The position numbers were made by a program, and so were the translations under genes. Below the pieces are notes generated by a model. That model did no database searches, was not told where the DNA came from, and worked only from the letters and a program-made list of their open reading frames with translations. From assembly GCA_016199625.1 (NCBI GenBank), contig JACQGI010000036.1:1-38662 (forward strand): a stretch of 38,662 nt of DNA, given 5' to 3'. Shown in pieces: positions 1-9,331 of the stretch. Source of the stretch: Acidobacteriota bacterium (GTDB taxonomy: Bacteria > Acidobacteriota > Vicinamibacteria > Fen-336). The first letter of the stretch is position 1; each line of letters begins with the position of its first letter.

Positions 1-775
1 GCTCGTCGGCGGCGAACGCCATCCGCGCCGTCGCGGCGAGATCGAGATCCGAGTCCCCCGCGGCGGCCCGCGAGGGGGACACGAGGCCGAGGAAGAGAAG
101 GGCGCACGCGACCTTGGCCGCGTCGAACTCCTCGAGCCGCGTCAGGCCGGCGGCCTCCTTCAACGTGCGCCGGCCGTCCAGGTGGTCGGCGAGGCCTCCG
201 GCGTCGGTCCGGATCTCCTCGAGGAGCGCGTTCAGCTCGGCAGCCGGCGAGAGGACCACGTCCAGGCCGCCGAGGTGGCGCAGGACGAAGTTGCGGTCCG
301 CCACGCGTCGGACCGCGGCCAGGACCAGCTTCTCCGTCGAGAGCTTGAGGTCCACGGCGCCCTTGGGGAGCACGCCGTCCTCGAACTCGAAGGCCCCCGA
401 GTCGTAGGCGATGACGTCGGAGAGGATCCGCTCGACCTTGGTGCGGGCGGCCTCGCCCAGCTCGCGCTGGCTGACGAAGCCGCTCTCGGAAAGGACCTTG
501 GCGAGCGGGTTGCCCGGGCCGACCTTGGCGTTCACGTCTTCGAGCTGTTCGGGGGTGATCTTGCCCCCCTCGATCAGGATCGCGCCGAGTTGGTCCCGCG
601 GGTCATTCGAAGAGCCGAAGAGGATGCGGCCCGCGCGATAGTACAGGGCTTTCTGATAGGAAGGCCCCTCGACCTTGAGGGAGCCCGTCGCTCCCTGGCG
701 ATGCAGGTCCATGAGAAGGAAGGGGAAGGCCTTGGGGTCGATCTGACCGCTGATGGGGAACGAGGAATCGGCCAT
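1..775 (-). CDS. DUF4388 (PATAN-like) domain protein, C-terminus cut by window edge
   Basis: The minus-strand frame is open from an ATG at 775 to the window edge, giving 258 visible residues. The start has GGGAGG four bases upstream. The first ~100 residues (SGQIDPKAFPFLLMDLHRQG, then ALYYRAGRILF) match the DUF4388/PatA N-terminal pattern, in which a short beta-rich module is followed by helices. Such domains occur in regulatory and gliding or signalling proteins of Myxococcota, Acidobacteriota and Cyanobacteria; their biochemical role is poorly known. The rest is mostly helical and winged-helix-like (GKITPEQLEDV, FVSQRELGEAARTKVERIL), as in other DUF4388 proteins. No membrane segment is visible. 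What follows beyond the edge is unknown. It is transcribed divergently from the zinc-ribbon gene at 930. Confidence 0.8.
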   Translation of the reverse strand, partial: MADSSFPISGQIDPKAFPFLLMDLHRQGATGSLKVEGPSYQKALYYRAGRILFGSSNDPRDQLGAILIEGGKITPEQLEDVNAKVGPGNPLAKVLSESGFVSQRELGEAARTKVERILSDVIAYDSGAFEFEDGVLPKGAVDLKLSTEKLVLAAVRRVADRNFVLRHLGGLDVVLSPAAELNALLEEIRTDAGGLADHLDGRRTLKEAAGLTRLEEFDAAKVACALLFLGLVSPSRAAAGDSDLDLAATARMAFAADE

Positions 776-861
776 CGAGCCTCCCGGCGGCCCTGCAACC
801 CCATCACGCGAGGGGGCGGATCGCCCGTAGTATCAACATATTACCACGAAACCCGACGACA

Positions 862-891
862 TTGACAGCTCCTCGGAGCGGCGGATAGACT
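862..891 (+). promoter_or_regulatory. Sigma70-type promoter for the zinc-ribbon gene
   Basis: A perfect -35 TTGACA (862-867) is separated by 18 bases from TAGACT (886-891, 4 of 6 to TATAAT). The predicted transcript start near 898 lies about 30 bases before the TTG start at 930. The layout matches the candidates before rpsA and the DUF4398 gene. Predicted from sequence only. Confidence 0.6.
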
Positions 892-929
892 GCTCGGGAG
901 ACGTTCCCTCATCGCCCTCGGAGGTTCCT

Positions 930-1259
930 TTGGAAGAAGGCGGTCGCAAGCGCGAAGACGAGTGGTTCCTCAAGCACGAGCAGCAGCTGCTGGAAGCGGC
1001 GCGCGTCGCGCGGGAGAAGCGGGAGAAAGAGCGCTCCGCGAAGGAGAAGGCCGAGGAGCGTGAGCGGCTCAAGGCGTTGCACTTCATGAAGTGCCCGAAG
1101 TGCGGCCACGACATGAAGTCCGAGGCGCTCGACGGTGTCGAAGTCGATCGCTGCACGTTCTGCGAAGGGATCTATCTCGACGCGGGGGAGCTGGACCAGG
1201 TGCTCCTGAAGAAAGGCGAGGAGCGAAGGGGCTTCTTCCGGAGGCTCGTCGGGATGTGA
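930..1259 (+). CDS. TFIIB-type zinc-ribbon (zf-TFIIB) protein
   Basis: This 109-residue protein has two parts. Residues 1-50 are a highly charged helix, likely coiled coil, rich in Lys, Arg and Glu. Residues 55-90 form a zinc ribbon with C55-x2-C58 and C75-x2-C78, followed by EGIYLDAGELDQV, the signature of the zf-TFIIB family (PF13453). Members are common small bacterial proteins whose function is mostly unknown. The start is TTG rather than ATG; GGAGG at 920-924 sits five bases upstream, which decides the start. A promoter candidate lies at 862-891. The NYN nuclease gene follows 34 bases downstream on the same strand, so co-transcription is likely. Confidence 0.85.
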   Translation: MEEGGRKREDEWFLKHEQQLLEAARVAREKREKERSAKEKAEERERLKALHFMKCPKCGHDMKSEALDGVEVDRCTFCEGIYLDAGELDQVLLKKGEERRGFFRRLVGM

Positions 1260-1293
1260 GACGTCGGAGCCGGCCGCCTTCAGCCATCAGACC

Positions 1294-1755
1294 ATGCCGT
1301 ATCTCGTCGACGGGAACAACCTGCTGGGCTCCTGGGGCGGTCCCAAGGGGAAAGACGACCGCCGCGGCGAGGTGGTGCGCCGTGTCTCCGCCTTCTGCCG
1401 CGCCCGCAACGTTCGCGCGACGATCGTCTTCGACGGACATCCCCTTCGGCCCGACATGGCCGCCCAGGACCTGGGGCCCGTGTCCGTCCGAGTTCCGCAC
1501 GAGGGGCAGGACGCCGACACGGTGATCCGCGAGCTCGTCGAGCGCGCCGCCCGTCCCGCCGAGGTCATCCTCGTCACCTCGGACAAGGCCCTCTACTCCT
1601 ACTGCAAGACCCTCGGGGCGTCCGTCCTCCGCGCTCACGAGTGGAACGCCCTCGAGCGCCGCCTGGCGCCCGCCCGTGCCCAGGGCGCCGGCGAGAAGCC
1701 GGAGCGCGAGACGGACGTCGACGGCTGGTTGCGGAAGTTCGGCGGATCGGAGTGA
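1294..1755 (+). CDS. YacP-like NYN domain ribonuclease
   Basis: This 153-residue protein matches the YacP-like NYN family (PF05991), PIN-fold RNases that include Bacillus Rae1, which cleaves mRNA in the ribosomal A site. The N-terminus carries YLVDGNNLLGSW with the first acidic metal ligand (D6); EGQDADTVIREL and VTSDKALYSYCK supply the other acidic positions typical of PIN/NYN catalytic sites. The C-terminal ~30 residues are charged and probably flexible. The fold assignment is firm; the RNA substrate is unknown. It lies 34 bases after the zinc-ribbon gene. A 427-base stretch without a convincing gene follows. Confidence 0.85.
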   Translation: MPYLVDGNNLLGSWGGPKGKDDRRGEVVRRVSAFCRARNVRATIVFDGHPLRPDMAAQDLGPVSVRVPHEGQDADTVIRELVERAARPAEVILVTSDKALYSYCKTLGASVLRAHEWNALERRLAPARAQGAGEKPERETDVDGWLRKFGGSE

Positions 1756-2182
1756 CCGCGACACCTCCGCGCACCGGTGTCAAGAGCCGTTGACTGTCCC
1801 CCGATCCTGATCCGGCAGCACTCTAGGCAGCTCCACCGCACGAGGTGACAACCCCCGTTGTCTCCGCGGGCGCTCGCCTTTCCGCCGTCCCGGCCGCGCC
1901 GCCTCCTCGAAGTCTCGTTCTCCCCGCGCGTTGACGGCCCTTGCGGTCCGCCGGCACCGGCCTTGCCTCCTGAGGCAGGCGTGTGCGGCGTACCCGGCGC
2001 GGGGTGCCGAGGGAGAGACGGCGCCCCGCGCCGGACCTGACAGGAGGTGTGATCGAGGAAGCCATCCGAGAGGCCAACACAGGTGTCGCAAGAACGAAAG
2101 AGACCCTCGCGGGCGCTTCCCGGCTCCGCCCGCGGGATTCGAGAGAACTTGGCCGGAAAAACCGAAATCGAAGGAGACGAAT
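1756..2182. other. 427-base gap with hairpins and an orphan Shine-Dalgarno
   Basis: I see no convincing gene here. It holds a hairpin at about 1960-1980, a very strong 16-bp hairpin at 1994-2034, and a near-perfect anti-SD complement at 2042-2054 with no start codon at the right distance. The two TTGAC-like hexamers (1790 and 1930) have no matching -10. No tRNA T-loop, SRP RNA tetraloop or GEMM riboswitch core was recognised. It probably carries the promoter and a long structured leader for the ComEA-like gene. Confidence 0.5.
1994..2034 (+). promoter_or_regulatory. Strong 16-bp hairpin in the leader of the ComEA-like gene
   Basis: Bases 1994-2009 pair with 2019-2034 over 16 consecutive positions, all Watson-Crick except one G-U (2005/2023), with a nine-base purine loop (2010-2018). 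There is no T-tract after it, so it is not a standard intrinsic terminator. It could be a leader-RNA element, an mRNA stabiliser or part of a small RNA. Confidence 0.5.
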
Positions 2183-2509
2183 ATGAAGAAGCTGAACCGC
2201 ATCCTGGCGACCGGTCTGGCCCTCGCCCTGGGCCTGATGCTGACGAGCGGCCTCGCCCTGGCGGACGCCAAGCCCGCTCCGGCCGGCAAGGTCAACCTCA
2301 ACACCGCGACCGCCGAGCAGCTCGAGGTGCTGCCGGGCGTCGGCCCCAAGCTCGCGGCCCGCATCGTCGAGTATCGGCAGAAGTCGGGCGCCTTCAAGTC
2401 CGCGCAGGAGCTCATGAACGTCAAGGGCATCGGCGAGAAGAGCTTCGGCAAGCTCGAGGGCTACCTGACCGTCGGCGACCCCGCTCCGCGGAGCAACTCG
2501 AGCCGGTAG
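2183..2509 (+). CDS. ComEA-like secreted helix-hairpin-helix protein
   Basis: This 108-residue protein has a signal peptide (residues 1 to ~27, MKKLNRILATGLALALGL, then an Ala-rich cleavage region) followed by one ComEA-type (HhH)2 module. VNLNTATAEQLEVLPGVGPK and LMNVKGIGEKSFGKLEGY are the two hairpin motifs. ComEA proteins bind double-stranded DNA non-specifically outside the cytoplasmic membrane and help reel in transforming DNA. Many short ComEA-like proteins are unstudied, so a role in competence is inference. The ATG is chosen because AAGGAG (2171-2176) sits six bases upstream and the signal peptide begins there; longer in-frame extensions read into the structured leader. A pseudopilin gene follows 58 bases downstream, which supports a DNA-uptake or surface-fibre context. 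Confidence 0.85.
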   Translation: MKKLNRILATGLALALGLMLTSGLALADAKPAPAGKVNLNTATAEQLEVLPGVGPKLAARIVEYRQKSGAFKSAQELMNVKGIGEKSFGKLEGYLTVGDPAPRSNSSR

Positions 2510-2567
2510 GTGTCCGGGCGGGGGCGGCGAACCGAACCGCCGCTCCCGCCGCACCCACGAGCACGCC

Positions 2568-3158
2568 ATGAACCGGCGCAGCGAAAACGAGCGGGGTCAC
2601 ACACTCGTCGAGATGCTGGTGGTCGCAGGGATCCTCATGGTCCTCGCGGCGACGGCCATCCCGACGCTCAAGGCCTACTCCGTCGAAGCTCACGCCCTGG
2701 GCGCGGGCCGCGTCTTCAAGGGCATCTTCCGCAGGGCCGGCTCCGTCGCGGTGCGCACGAACGCCCAGACGGCCATCCGATTCGAGGAGACCGCCGACGG
2801 CGCATATTACAGCGTCTACGCCGACGGCAACCACAACGGGGTCCTGAGCGCCGACATCGCCTCGGGGGCCGATCCCCGTCTCGAAGGGCCGTACAGCCTC
2901 GACGCCGGCGCGCCCGGCGTCCGCGTGGGAATCATCGACGGCACGCCCGCGATCCCCCCGGAGCGGGGACTGCTCGACACGCGGGACCCGATCCGCTTCG
3001 GGCGGGCCAACATGCTGTCCTTCTCGCCCTTGGGCACGGCGACGCCGGGCACCTTCTACCTCGCCGGCGAGGGGATCCAGGTCGCCGTGCGCGTCAACGG
3101 GGGCACGGCGCGCGTCCGCCTCATGGTGTACCGGGGGCAGTGGCGGGAGAGGTCGTGA
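2568..3158 (+). CDS. GspH-type pseudopilin (prepilin-like protein)
   Basis: This 196-residue protein has a type III (prepilin) signal. A short charged leader ends in RG, followed by HTLVEMLVVAGILMVLA, a hydrophobic helix with the conserved Glu at +5. Prepilin peptidase would cut after Gly10. The +1 residue is His, where Phe is usual. The remaining ~160 residues look like a GspH/FimT globular domain, with an ADGNHNGVL stretch and many beta strands. Such minor pseudopilins initiate type II secretion or type IV pilus fibres. No other pilus gene is in the window. It shares a GTGA overlap with the next gene. Confidence 0.85.
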   Translation: MNRRSENERGHTLVEMLVVAGILMVLAATAIPTLKAYSVEAHALGAGRVFKGIFRRAGSVAVRTNAQTAIRFEETADGAYYSVYADGNHNGVLSADIASGADPRLEGPYSLDAGAPGVRVGIIDGTPAIPPERGLLDTRDPIRFGRANMLSFSPLGTATPGTFYLAGEGIQVAVRVNGGTARVRLMVYRGQWRERS

Positions 3159-3511
3159 GGCCGGCCGCGCAGGACGAGGGCGCGCGGGTCGCCCGCGTCG
3201 ATCCCGCCGACGGCGCGGTGGGCGTGTTCCGCGACGCGTGCGTCGTCGTCTGGCTCTCGCATCCCGCCGATCCGGGCAGCCTGTCGGCCGCTACGCTCCA
3301 CGTCGAGGACCCGGCGGGCCTCGTGCCCGGCCGGCTCGACGTCAGCCCCGACGCCCACGCCGTGGTGTGGCGCGGTGAGCGGCCCCTCACGCCGGGCGTG
3401 CCGCACTTCGTCGTGGCCTCCGGCCTGCGCGACGCGCGCGGCCGGGAGGTCAGCCCCCACGTCAGCCGCTTCGTCCCGTGCGACGTCGGCTGGCGCGATC
3501 TCGGAGGCTGA
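3155..3511 (+). CDS. Small Ig-like (Big_5/SbsA-type) domain protein
   Basis: This 118-residue protein starts at a GTG that overlaps the pseudopilin stop (GTGA), which fixes the start and suggests translational coupling. Nearly the whole length resembles the Big_5 Ig-like fold of SbsA. It opens with an ARVARVDPADGAVGVFRDAC strand, then VVVWLSHPADPGSLSAATL, PDAHAVVWRGERPL, and a VASGLRDARGREVSP ending. No signal peptide is apparent, which is odd for a domain usually found outside the cell. Coupling to a pseudopilin suggests a structural or assembly role, but this is inference. Confidence 0.65.
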   Translation: MRPAAQDEGARVARVDPADGAVGVFRDACVVVWLSHPADPGSLSAATLHVEDPAGLVPGRLDVSPDAHAVVWRGERPLTPGVPHFVVASGLRDARGREVSPHVSRFVPCDVGWRDLGG

Positions 3512-3654
3512 GCCCCATCGATCTTCCAAGCCCGCGCGGCGCCCGCCCCACCCCCCCACGAAACTCCCCGACGTCCCGCCCCGTCCGAGCAGGACGGACC
3601 CCCCTTCCGGACCACTCCCGACGCGCCGCGCGGGCGCGTTTTCCGCCGGTGTGC

Positions 3655-3660
3655 TAGATT
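3655..3660 (+). promoter_or_regulatory. Possible extended -10 promoter element before ccsA
   Basis: TG at 3652-3653, one base, then TAGATT (3655-3660) fits an extended -10. No good -35 is visible. The 169-base gap 3512-3680 is otherwise C-rich, with one small 6-bp hairpin (3581-3597) and no T-tract. The predicted start near 3667 lies about 14 bases before the ATG at 3681. Confidence 0.35.
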
Positions 3661-3680
3661 GCGTCCTTGGTCGAACCGCG

Positions 3681-4496
3681 ATGAGCTCGAGCGTCTATCT
3701 GCTCCTGACCCTGGCTCTCTACGCCGTCGGCGCGCTCCACGTGTTCCTCCACGCCATGAGCCGCAGCCGGCTGCTCACGTCGTGGACCGTCACGGCGACG
3801 CTCGGGGGCTTCGTCGTCCACACGGCCGGCCTCTCGCAGCGCTGGACGGAGGCCGGGCACTTCCCGGCCGTGGGGCTTCGCGACGGATCGTCGTTCCTGG
3901 CCTGGGCCATCGTTCTGGCGTTCCTCATGACCTACGTCCGCACCCGGGAGGCCGTCCTGTCCCTCGCGGTGCATCCGGTCGCCTTCTCCCTGGTACTGGT
4001 CGCGAACCTCACGCCCGCCTCGGCCAGCGCCGACCCGATCCTCAAGAGCCTCTACCTCCCCGTACATGCCACGCTGGCCTTCTTCGGCTACGGGTCGCTG
4101 TTCGTGGCGTGCGCCATGGGGGTCCTGTACCTCGTCCAGGAGCGTGAGCTGAAGTCCCGTTCGCCCCGGGCCTTCTACTACCTCGCCCCCAGCCTCGAGC
4201 GGTGCGACACCCTCACCGCCCGCAGCCTGGAGGTGGGCTTCACCTTCCTCACCCTGGCGATCCTGACGGGCCTCCTCTGGAGCCACAGCGCGCGGGGACG
4301 GTACTGGAGCGGAGACCCGAAGGAATGGAGCGCGGTGGTCGCGTGGCTCATCTACGTCGGCCTGATCGTGGCCCGCACCCGAACGGGTTGGGGAGGCCGA
4401 CGCTCCGCGCTGCTCGGCATCGCCGCCTTCGTGGCCGTGGCCTTCACGTTCCTCTGGATGACCGTGCTCGCGGGCGCGGCGAACGCGGTGCGATAG
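3681..4496 (+). CDS. ccsA: CcsA/HemX-family cytochrome c assembly membrane protein
   Basis: This 271-residue polytopic membrane protein has about eight hydrophobic segments. It belongs to the CytC_asm family. The conserved landmarks are VHTAGLSQRW, LPVHATLAFFGYGSLFVACA, and WSHSARGRYWSGDPKEWSA near residue 210, with histidines that in CcsA/CcmC proteins coordinate haem. In many genomes this gene (hemX) precedes hemA, as here. Its product is either a cytochrome c haem-handling protein or, as in Bacillus HemX, a negative effector of glutamyl-tRNA reductase level. The start is ATG 3681, because earlier in-frame codons would add a hydrophilic, Pro/Arg-rich stretch. hemA begins four bases after its stop. 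Confidence 0.85.
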   Translation: MSSSVYLLLTLALYAVGALHVFLHAMSRSRLLTSWTVTATLGGFVVHTAGLSQRWTEAGHFPAVGLRDGSSFLAWAIVLAFLMTYVRTREAVLSLAVHPVAFSLVLVANLTPASASADPILKSLYLPVHATLAFFGYGSLFVACAMGVLYLVQERELKSRSPRAFYYLAPSLERCDTLTARSLEVGFTFLTLAILTGLLWSHSARGRYWSGDPKEWSAVVAWLIYVGLIVARTRTGWGGRRSALLGIAAFVAVAFTFLWMTVLAGAANAVR

Positions 4497-4500
4497 TCCC

Positions 4501-5754
4501 ATGCTCGTCATCGTCGGCGTCAGCCACCGCACCGCGCCGCTCCCCGTGCGCGAGTCGCTGGCCTTCCCGCGGGAGGGCCTGCCCGCGGCTCTCGCCCGAA
4601 TGCGGGACGAGGCGCGGGTGGGCGAGGCGATGATCCTGTCCACCTGCAATCGCGTGGAGCTGTACGGACGCGCCCTCGAGCCCTCCGACGAGGACCTCGC
4701 CGAGTTCCTTCCGCGGTTCCACGGCCGGTCGGCCGAGGAGCTCCGGCCGTATCTCTATCGCTTCCAGGGGGACGAGGCCGTGCGCCACGCGTTTCGTGTG
4801 GCGGCGAGCCTGGACTCCATGGTGCTGGGGGAGTCCCAGATCCTGGGCCAGGTGAAGGAGGCCTACCAGATCGCCGAAAAGGCGGGGACGCTGGGCGCCT
4901 CGTTCATCGCGCTGCGGAACCGCTGCCTCGCCGCTGCGAAGCGTACGCGGACCGAGACCGGCATCGGCCAGAACGCCGTGTCGGTCTCGTACGTAGCCGT
5001 GGAACTGGCCCGGAAGATCTTCGGCGAGCTCCGGGACCGGGCCGTGCTCCTCGTCGGCGCGGGGAAGATGAGCGAGCTGGCGGCCCGACACCTGGTCCGG
5101 GGAGGCGCGCGCGCCACGGTCCTCGGAGGCCGGACCTTCGAGAAGGCCGAGGAGCTCGCCGCAGCCCTTGGAGGGCGCGCGGTGCCCTTCGAGCTCCTCC
5201 GGGAGGAGATGGGCCCCGCCGACATCGTGATCAGCGGCACCGGTGCCCCCGGCGTCGTGATCCGGAGGGCGGACGTCGAGGCCGCCCTCTCGGCGCGCCG
5301 CCACCGGCCCCTGTTCCTCATCGACATCGCCGTGCCGCGGGACGTGGACCCGTCGGTGCGCGACCTCGACGGCGTGTTCCTGTACGACCTCGACGACCTC
5401 AAGTCCGTGGCGGAGTCGAACCTGCGCGAGCGGCGCAAGCAGGCAGCCGTCGCCGAGGCGCTCGTCGAAGAGGAGGTGAGGGAGTTCCTGGGCTGGCAGA
5501 AGTCCCTCGACGTGGTGCCGCTGCTCGTGGAGCTGCGCCGGCGGGGCGACGAGATCCGCCGAGCAGAGATCGAGAAGGCACGAAAGAAACTCGGGCCCCT
5601 GACACCTGAGCAGGAAGAAGCCCTCGACTCGGCGACGGCTGCCATCGTCAACAAGCTGCTCCATCCGCCGACGGTCCAGATCAAGGAGATGGCCAAGAAC
5701 GGCCACGCCCCGGAGCTGGTGACCCTCGTGCGCAAGCTACTGGGGCTTTCGTGA
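4501..5754 (+). CDS. hemA: Glutamyl-tRNA reductase
   Basis: This 417-residue enzyme reduces glutamyl-tRNA(Glu) to glutamate-1-semialdehyde with NADPH, the first committed step of the C5 tetrapyrrole pathway. The N-terminal catalytic domain has GVSHRTAPLPVRE and the nucleophile motif LSTCNRVELY (Cys49). AASLDSMVLGESQILGQVK follows, then an NADPH-binding Rossmann domain (VLLVGAGKMSELAARHL) and the C-terminal dimerisation helices. All expected motifs are intact and the length is normal. hemL and hemB are not in the window. It sits between ccsA and hemC, and its stop overlaps the hemC GTG, which implies coupled translation. Confidence 0.97.
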   Translation: MLVIVGVSHRTAPLPVRESLAFPREGLPAALARMRDEARVGEAMILSTCNRVELYGRALEPSDEDLAEFLPRFHGRSAEELRPYLYRFQGDEAVRHAFRVAASLDSMVLGESQILGQVKEAYQIAEKAGTLGASFIALRNRCLAAAKRTRTETGIGQNAVSVSYVAVELARKIFGELRDRAVLLVGAGKMSELAARHLVRGGARATVLGGRTFEKAEELAAALGGRAVPFELLREEMGPADIVISGTGAPGVVIRRADVEAALSARRHRPLFLIDIAVPRDVDPSVRDLDGVFLYDLDDLKSVAESNLRERRKQAAVAEALVEEEVREFLGWQKSLDVVPLLVELRRRGDEIRRAEIEKARKKLGPLTPEQEEALDSATAAIVNKLLHPPTVQIKEMAKNGHAPELVTLVRKLLGLS

Positions 5755-6644
5755 TTCGCATCGGGTCGAGGGGGAGCGCCCTGGCCCTGTGGCAGGCCGA
5801 GCACGTCAAGGCGCACCTCGGGACGCTCGGGCACACCGCCGAGATCCGCGTCATCACGACCACGGGCGACCGCGTACTCGACCGGCGCCTCGAAGCGGTC
5901 GGCGGGAAGGGGGCCTTCCTCAAGGAGATCGAGGAGGCGCTCCTCGCCGAGGAGGTGGACCTGGCGGTTCACAGCCTCAAGGACGTGCCGACCCAGCTTC
6001 CCGACGGCCTACGCCTCGCGGCCTTTCTCGAGCGCGCGGATCCCCGCGACGCGCTCCTCTCGGCGTCGGGCCGCGGGCTCGCGGAGCTTCCGGACGGGGC
6101 GAGGGTCGGGACCACGAGCCTGCGCCGGCGAGCCCAGATCCGCGCGTTCCGCCCCGGACTCGTACTCGCCGATCTCCGGGGCAACGTGGACACGAGGATC
6201 CGGCGGCTCCGGGAGGGGCAGTACGAGGCCGTGATCCTGGCCCTGGCCGGCCTCACGCGTCTGGGGCGGCGGGAGGAAGTGACCGAGGTCCTCGAGGCCG
6301 ACGTCCTCCTTCCGGCGCCAGGGCAGGGGGCGATCGCGCTCGAGTGCCGCTCCGGGGACGAACGCATCGAGTCGGCCGTGGCTCCCCTCGACCACGCGCC
6401 CACCGCCCGGGCCGTGGCGGCGGAGCGGAGCTTCCTCTCCGCGCTGGGCGGTGGCTGCAACGTTCCGCTCGGGGCCTACGCGCAGGTTGGCGCGGACGGT
6501 CTGCGCCTGCGCGCTCTCGTGGCCCGGCCGGACGGGAGCGAGGTCCTGCGTGGCGAGGGGCAGGGGAAGGACCCCGAGGCCCTCGGACGATCGGTAGCGA
6601 AGGACCTGCTCTCGCGCGGCGCCGGCGACCTGCTTCGGCGGTGA
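5751..6644 (+). CDS. hemC: Porphobilinogen deaminase (hydroxymethylbilane synthase)
   Basis: This 297-residue enzyme joins four porphobilinogens into hydroxymethylbilane. The start is a GTG overlapping the hemA stop, and the protein begins with the typical IRIGSRGSALALWQA. Other signatures are GGKGAFLKEIEEALL, DLAVHSLKDVP with the catalytic Asp, TTSLRRRAQI, DLRGNVDTRI and PAPGQGAIALE. The dipyrromethane cofactor attaches to Cys236 in LGGGCNVPLGA. Everything needed for activity is present. Its own stop overlaps the hemD GTG, so hemA-hemC-hemD are probably made as a coupled set. Confidence 0.97.
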   Translation: MIRIGSRGSALALWQAEHVKAHLGTLGHTAEIRVITTTGDRVLDRRLEAVGGKGAFLKEIEEALLAEEVDLAVHSLKDVPTQLPDGLRLAAFLERADPRDALLSASGRGLAELPDGARVGTTSLRRRAQIRAFRPGLVLADLRGNVDTRIRRLREGQYEAVILALAGLTRLGRREEVTEVLEADVLLPAPGQGAIALECRSGDERIESAVAPLDHAPTARAVAAERSFLSALGGGCNVPLGAYAQVGADGLRLRALVARPDGSEVLRGEGQGKDPEALGRSVAKDLLSRGAGDLLRR

Positions 6645-7408
6645 GCGGTCCTCTCGCCGGGCGGCGCCTGCTCCTCACGCGCCGGCTCGAGCAGTCCGCT
6701 GCGCTCCGCCAGCGCCTCGAGGCCCTGGGCGCCCTCGTCCTCGAAGCCCCCGCCATCGACGTCGCGTGGCCGGAGGATACAGGACCCCTCGATCGCGCGC
6801 TCCGCGGGCTGCACCGCTATCACTGGATCCTGTTCACGAGCGCCAACGCCGTGCGCTTCGTCCGGGAGCGTCTCGAGTCCCTGGGCCTCGACAGGGACGT
6901 GGGCGTGCGCGGCGTCCGCGTGGGCTCCGTGGGCCCGTCGACCACCGAGGCGTTCCGGGCGCACTTCCCGGAGGGGACCGTGAGCGTCGAGCCGACCTCG
7001 GAGTTCCGGGCCGAGGGCCTGCTCGCGGCCCTCGGGCCCGACGTCGACGGCCAGACGTTCCTGCTCCCGACGTCGGACCGTGCGCGCGACGTCTTGCGCG
7101 CGACCCTCGAAGCCCGCGGCGCCAAGGTGGACGCGGTCGTGGCGTACCGGACCATGGCCGCCGGAGACCTGCCCCATCGGCTCTCGGAGGCTCTCCGGCC
7201 CGGGATCGACCTCGTGCTCTTCGCGTCGCCGTCGGCCGTGGAGGGCTTCGTCGCCGTCGCGGGAGCGCTGGCGCGAGGCCTGCCGGCGGCCGTCATCGGG
7301 CCGGTGACCGAGCAGGCCGCCCGGGCCGCAGGACTCGACGTGCGGGTCGTCGCGACGCCGTCTACGGCGGACGGCCTCGTGGCAGGTGTCGTGGCGTGCC
7401 TCAGTTGA
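6641..7408 (+). CDS. hemD: Uroporphyrinogen-III synthase
   Basis: This 255-residue protein cyclises hydroxymethylbilane and inverts ring D to give uroporphyrinogen III. The family is poorly conserved in sequence, but the landmarks are present: GRRLLLTRRLEQSAALRQRL at the N-terminus, HWILFTSANAVRFVRERL, VGSVGPSTTEAF, LLPTSDRARDVL, and a C-terminal LVLFASPSAVEGF with VIGPVTEQAARAAG. Position directly after hemC strongly supports the call. It starts at a GTG overlapping the hemC stop. Its TGA stop is embedded in the -35 hexamer of the following rpsA promoter. Confidence 0.93.
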   Translation: MSGPLAGRRLLLTRRLEQSAALRQRLEALGALVLEAPAIDVAWPEDTGPLDRALRGLHRYHWILFTSANAVRFVRERLESLGLDRDVGVRGVRVGSVGPSTTEAFRAHFPEGTVSVEPTSEFRAEGLLAALGPDVDGQTFLLPTSDRARDVLRATLEARGAKVDAVVAYRTMAAGDLPHRLSEALRPGIDLVLFASPSAVEGFVAVAGALARGLPAAVIGPVTEQAARAAGLDVRVVATPSTADGLVAGVVACLS

Positions 7409-7434
7409 CAATCCCCAGGTAAGTCGCTTACCAT
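7405..7434 (+). promoter_or_regulatory. Sigma70-type promoter of rpsA
   Basis: A perfect TTGACA (7405-7410) overlaps the hemD stop codon. An 18-base spacer leads to TACCAT (7429-7434, 4 of 6, with the conserved TA and final T). The predicted transcript start near 7441 leaves a leader of about 80 bases before the rpsA start, long enough for S1 autoregulation as known in E. coli, though I recognise no specific structure. Confidence 0.65.
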
Positions 7435-7520
7435 CTGCTGCTTAGTCCTCGACGATCGGAGCCTTTCGGGGTACCGGCGGTCAGGACAAATCTGAAGCCC
7501 TGGAGGTTCCGCAAGAGCCC

Positions 7521-9311
<1,791 letters not shown>

Positions 9312-9331
9312 GCTCCAGGACGGGGGCGACG

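Noticed and set aside
1790-1795. TTGACT as a -35 for a promoter in the 427-base gap
   Set aside because: No acceptable -10 lies 16-19 bases downstream.
1756-2182. A tRNA, SRP RNA or riboswitch in the large gap
   Set aside because: I looked for T-loop, SRP GGAA tetraloop and GEMM-core motifs on both strands and found none.
1983-2186. A 67-residue (or 46-residue from GTG 2049) leader ORF ending in an ATGA overlap with the ComEA-like gene
   Set aside because: The GTG is only one base from the Shine-Dalgarno, the composition is Arg-rich and low-complexity, and no family is recognised. I keep the element as a finding but not as a gene.
3581-3597. A small 6-bp hairpin as a terminator before ccsA
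   Set aside because: It is followed by C-rich sequence without a T-tract and is too short to call.
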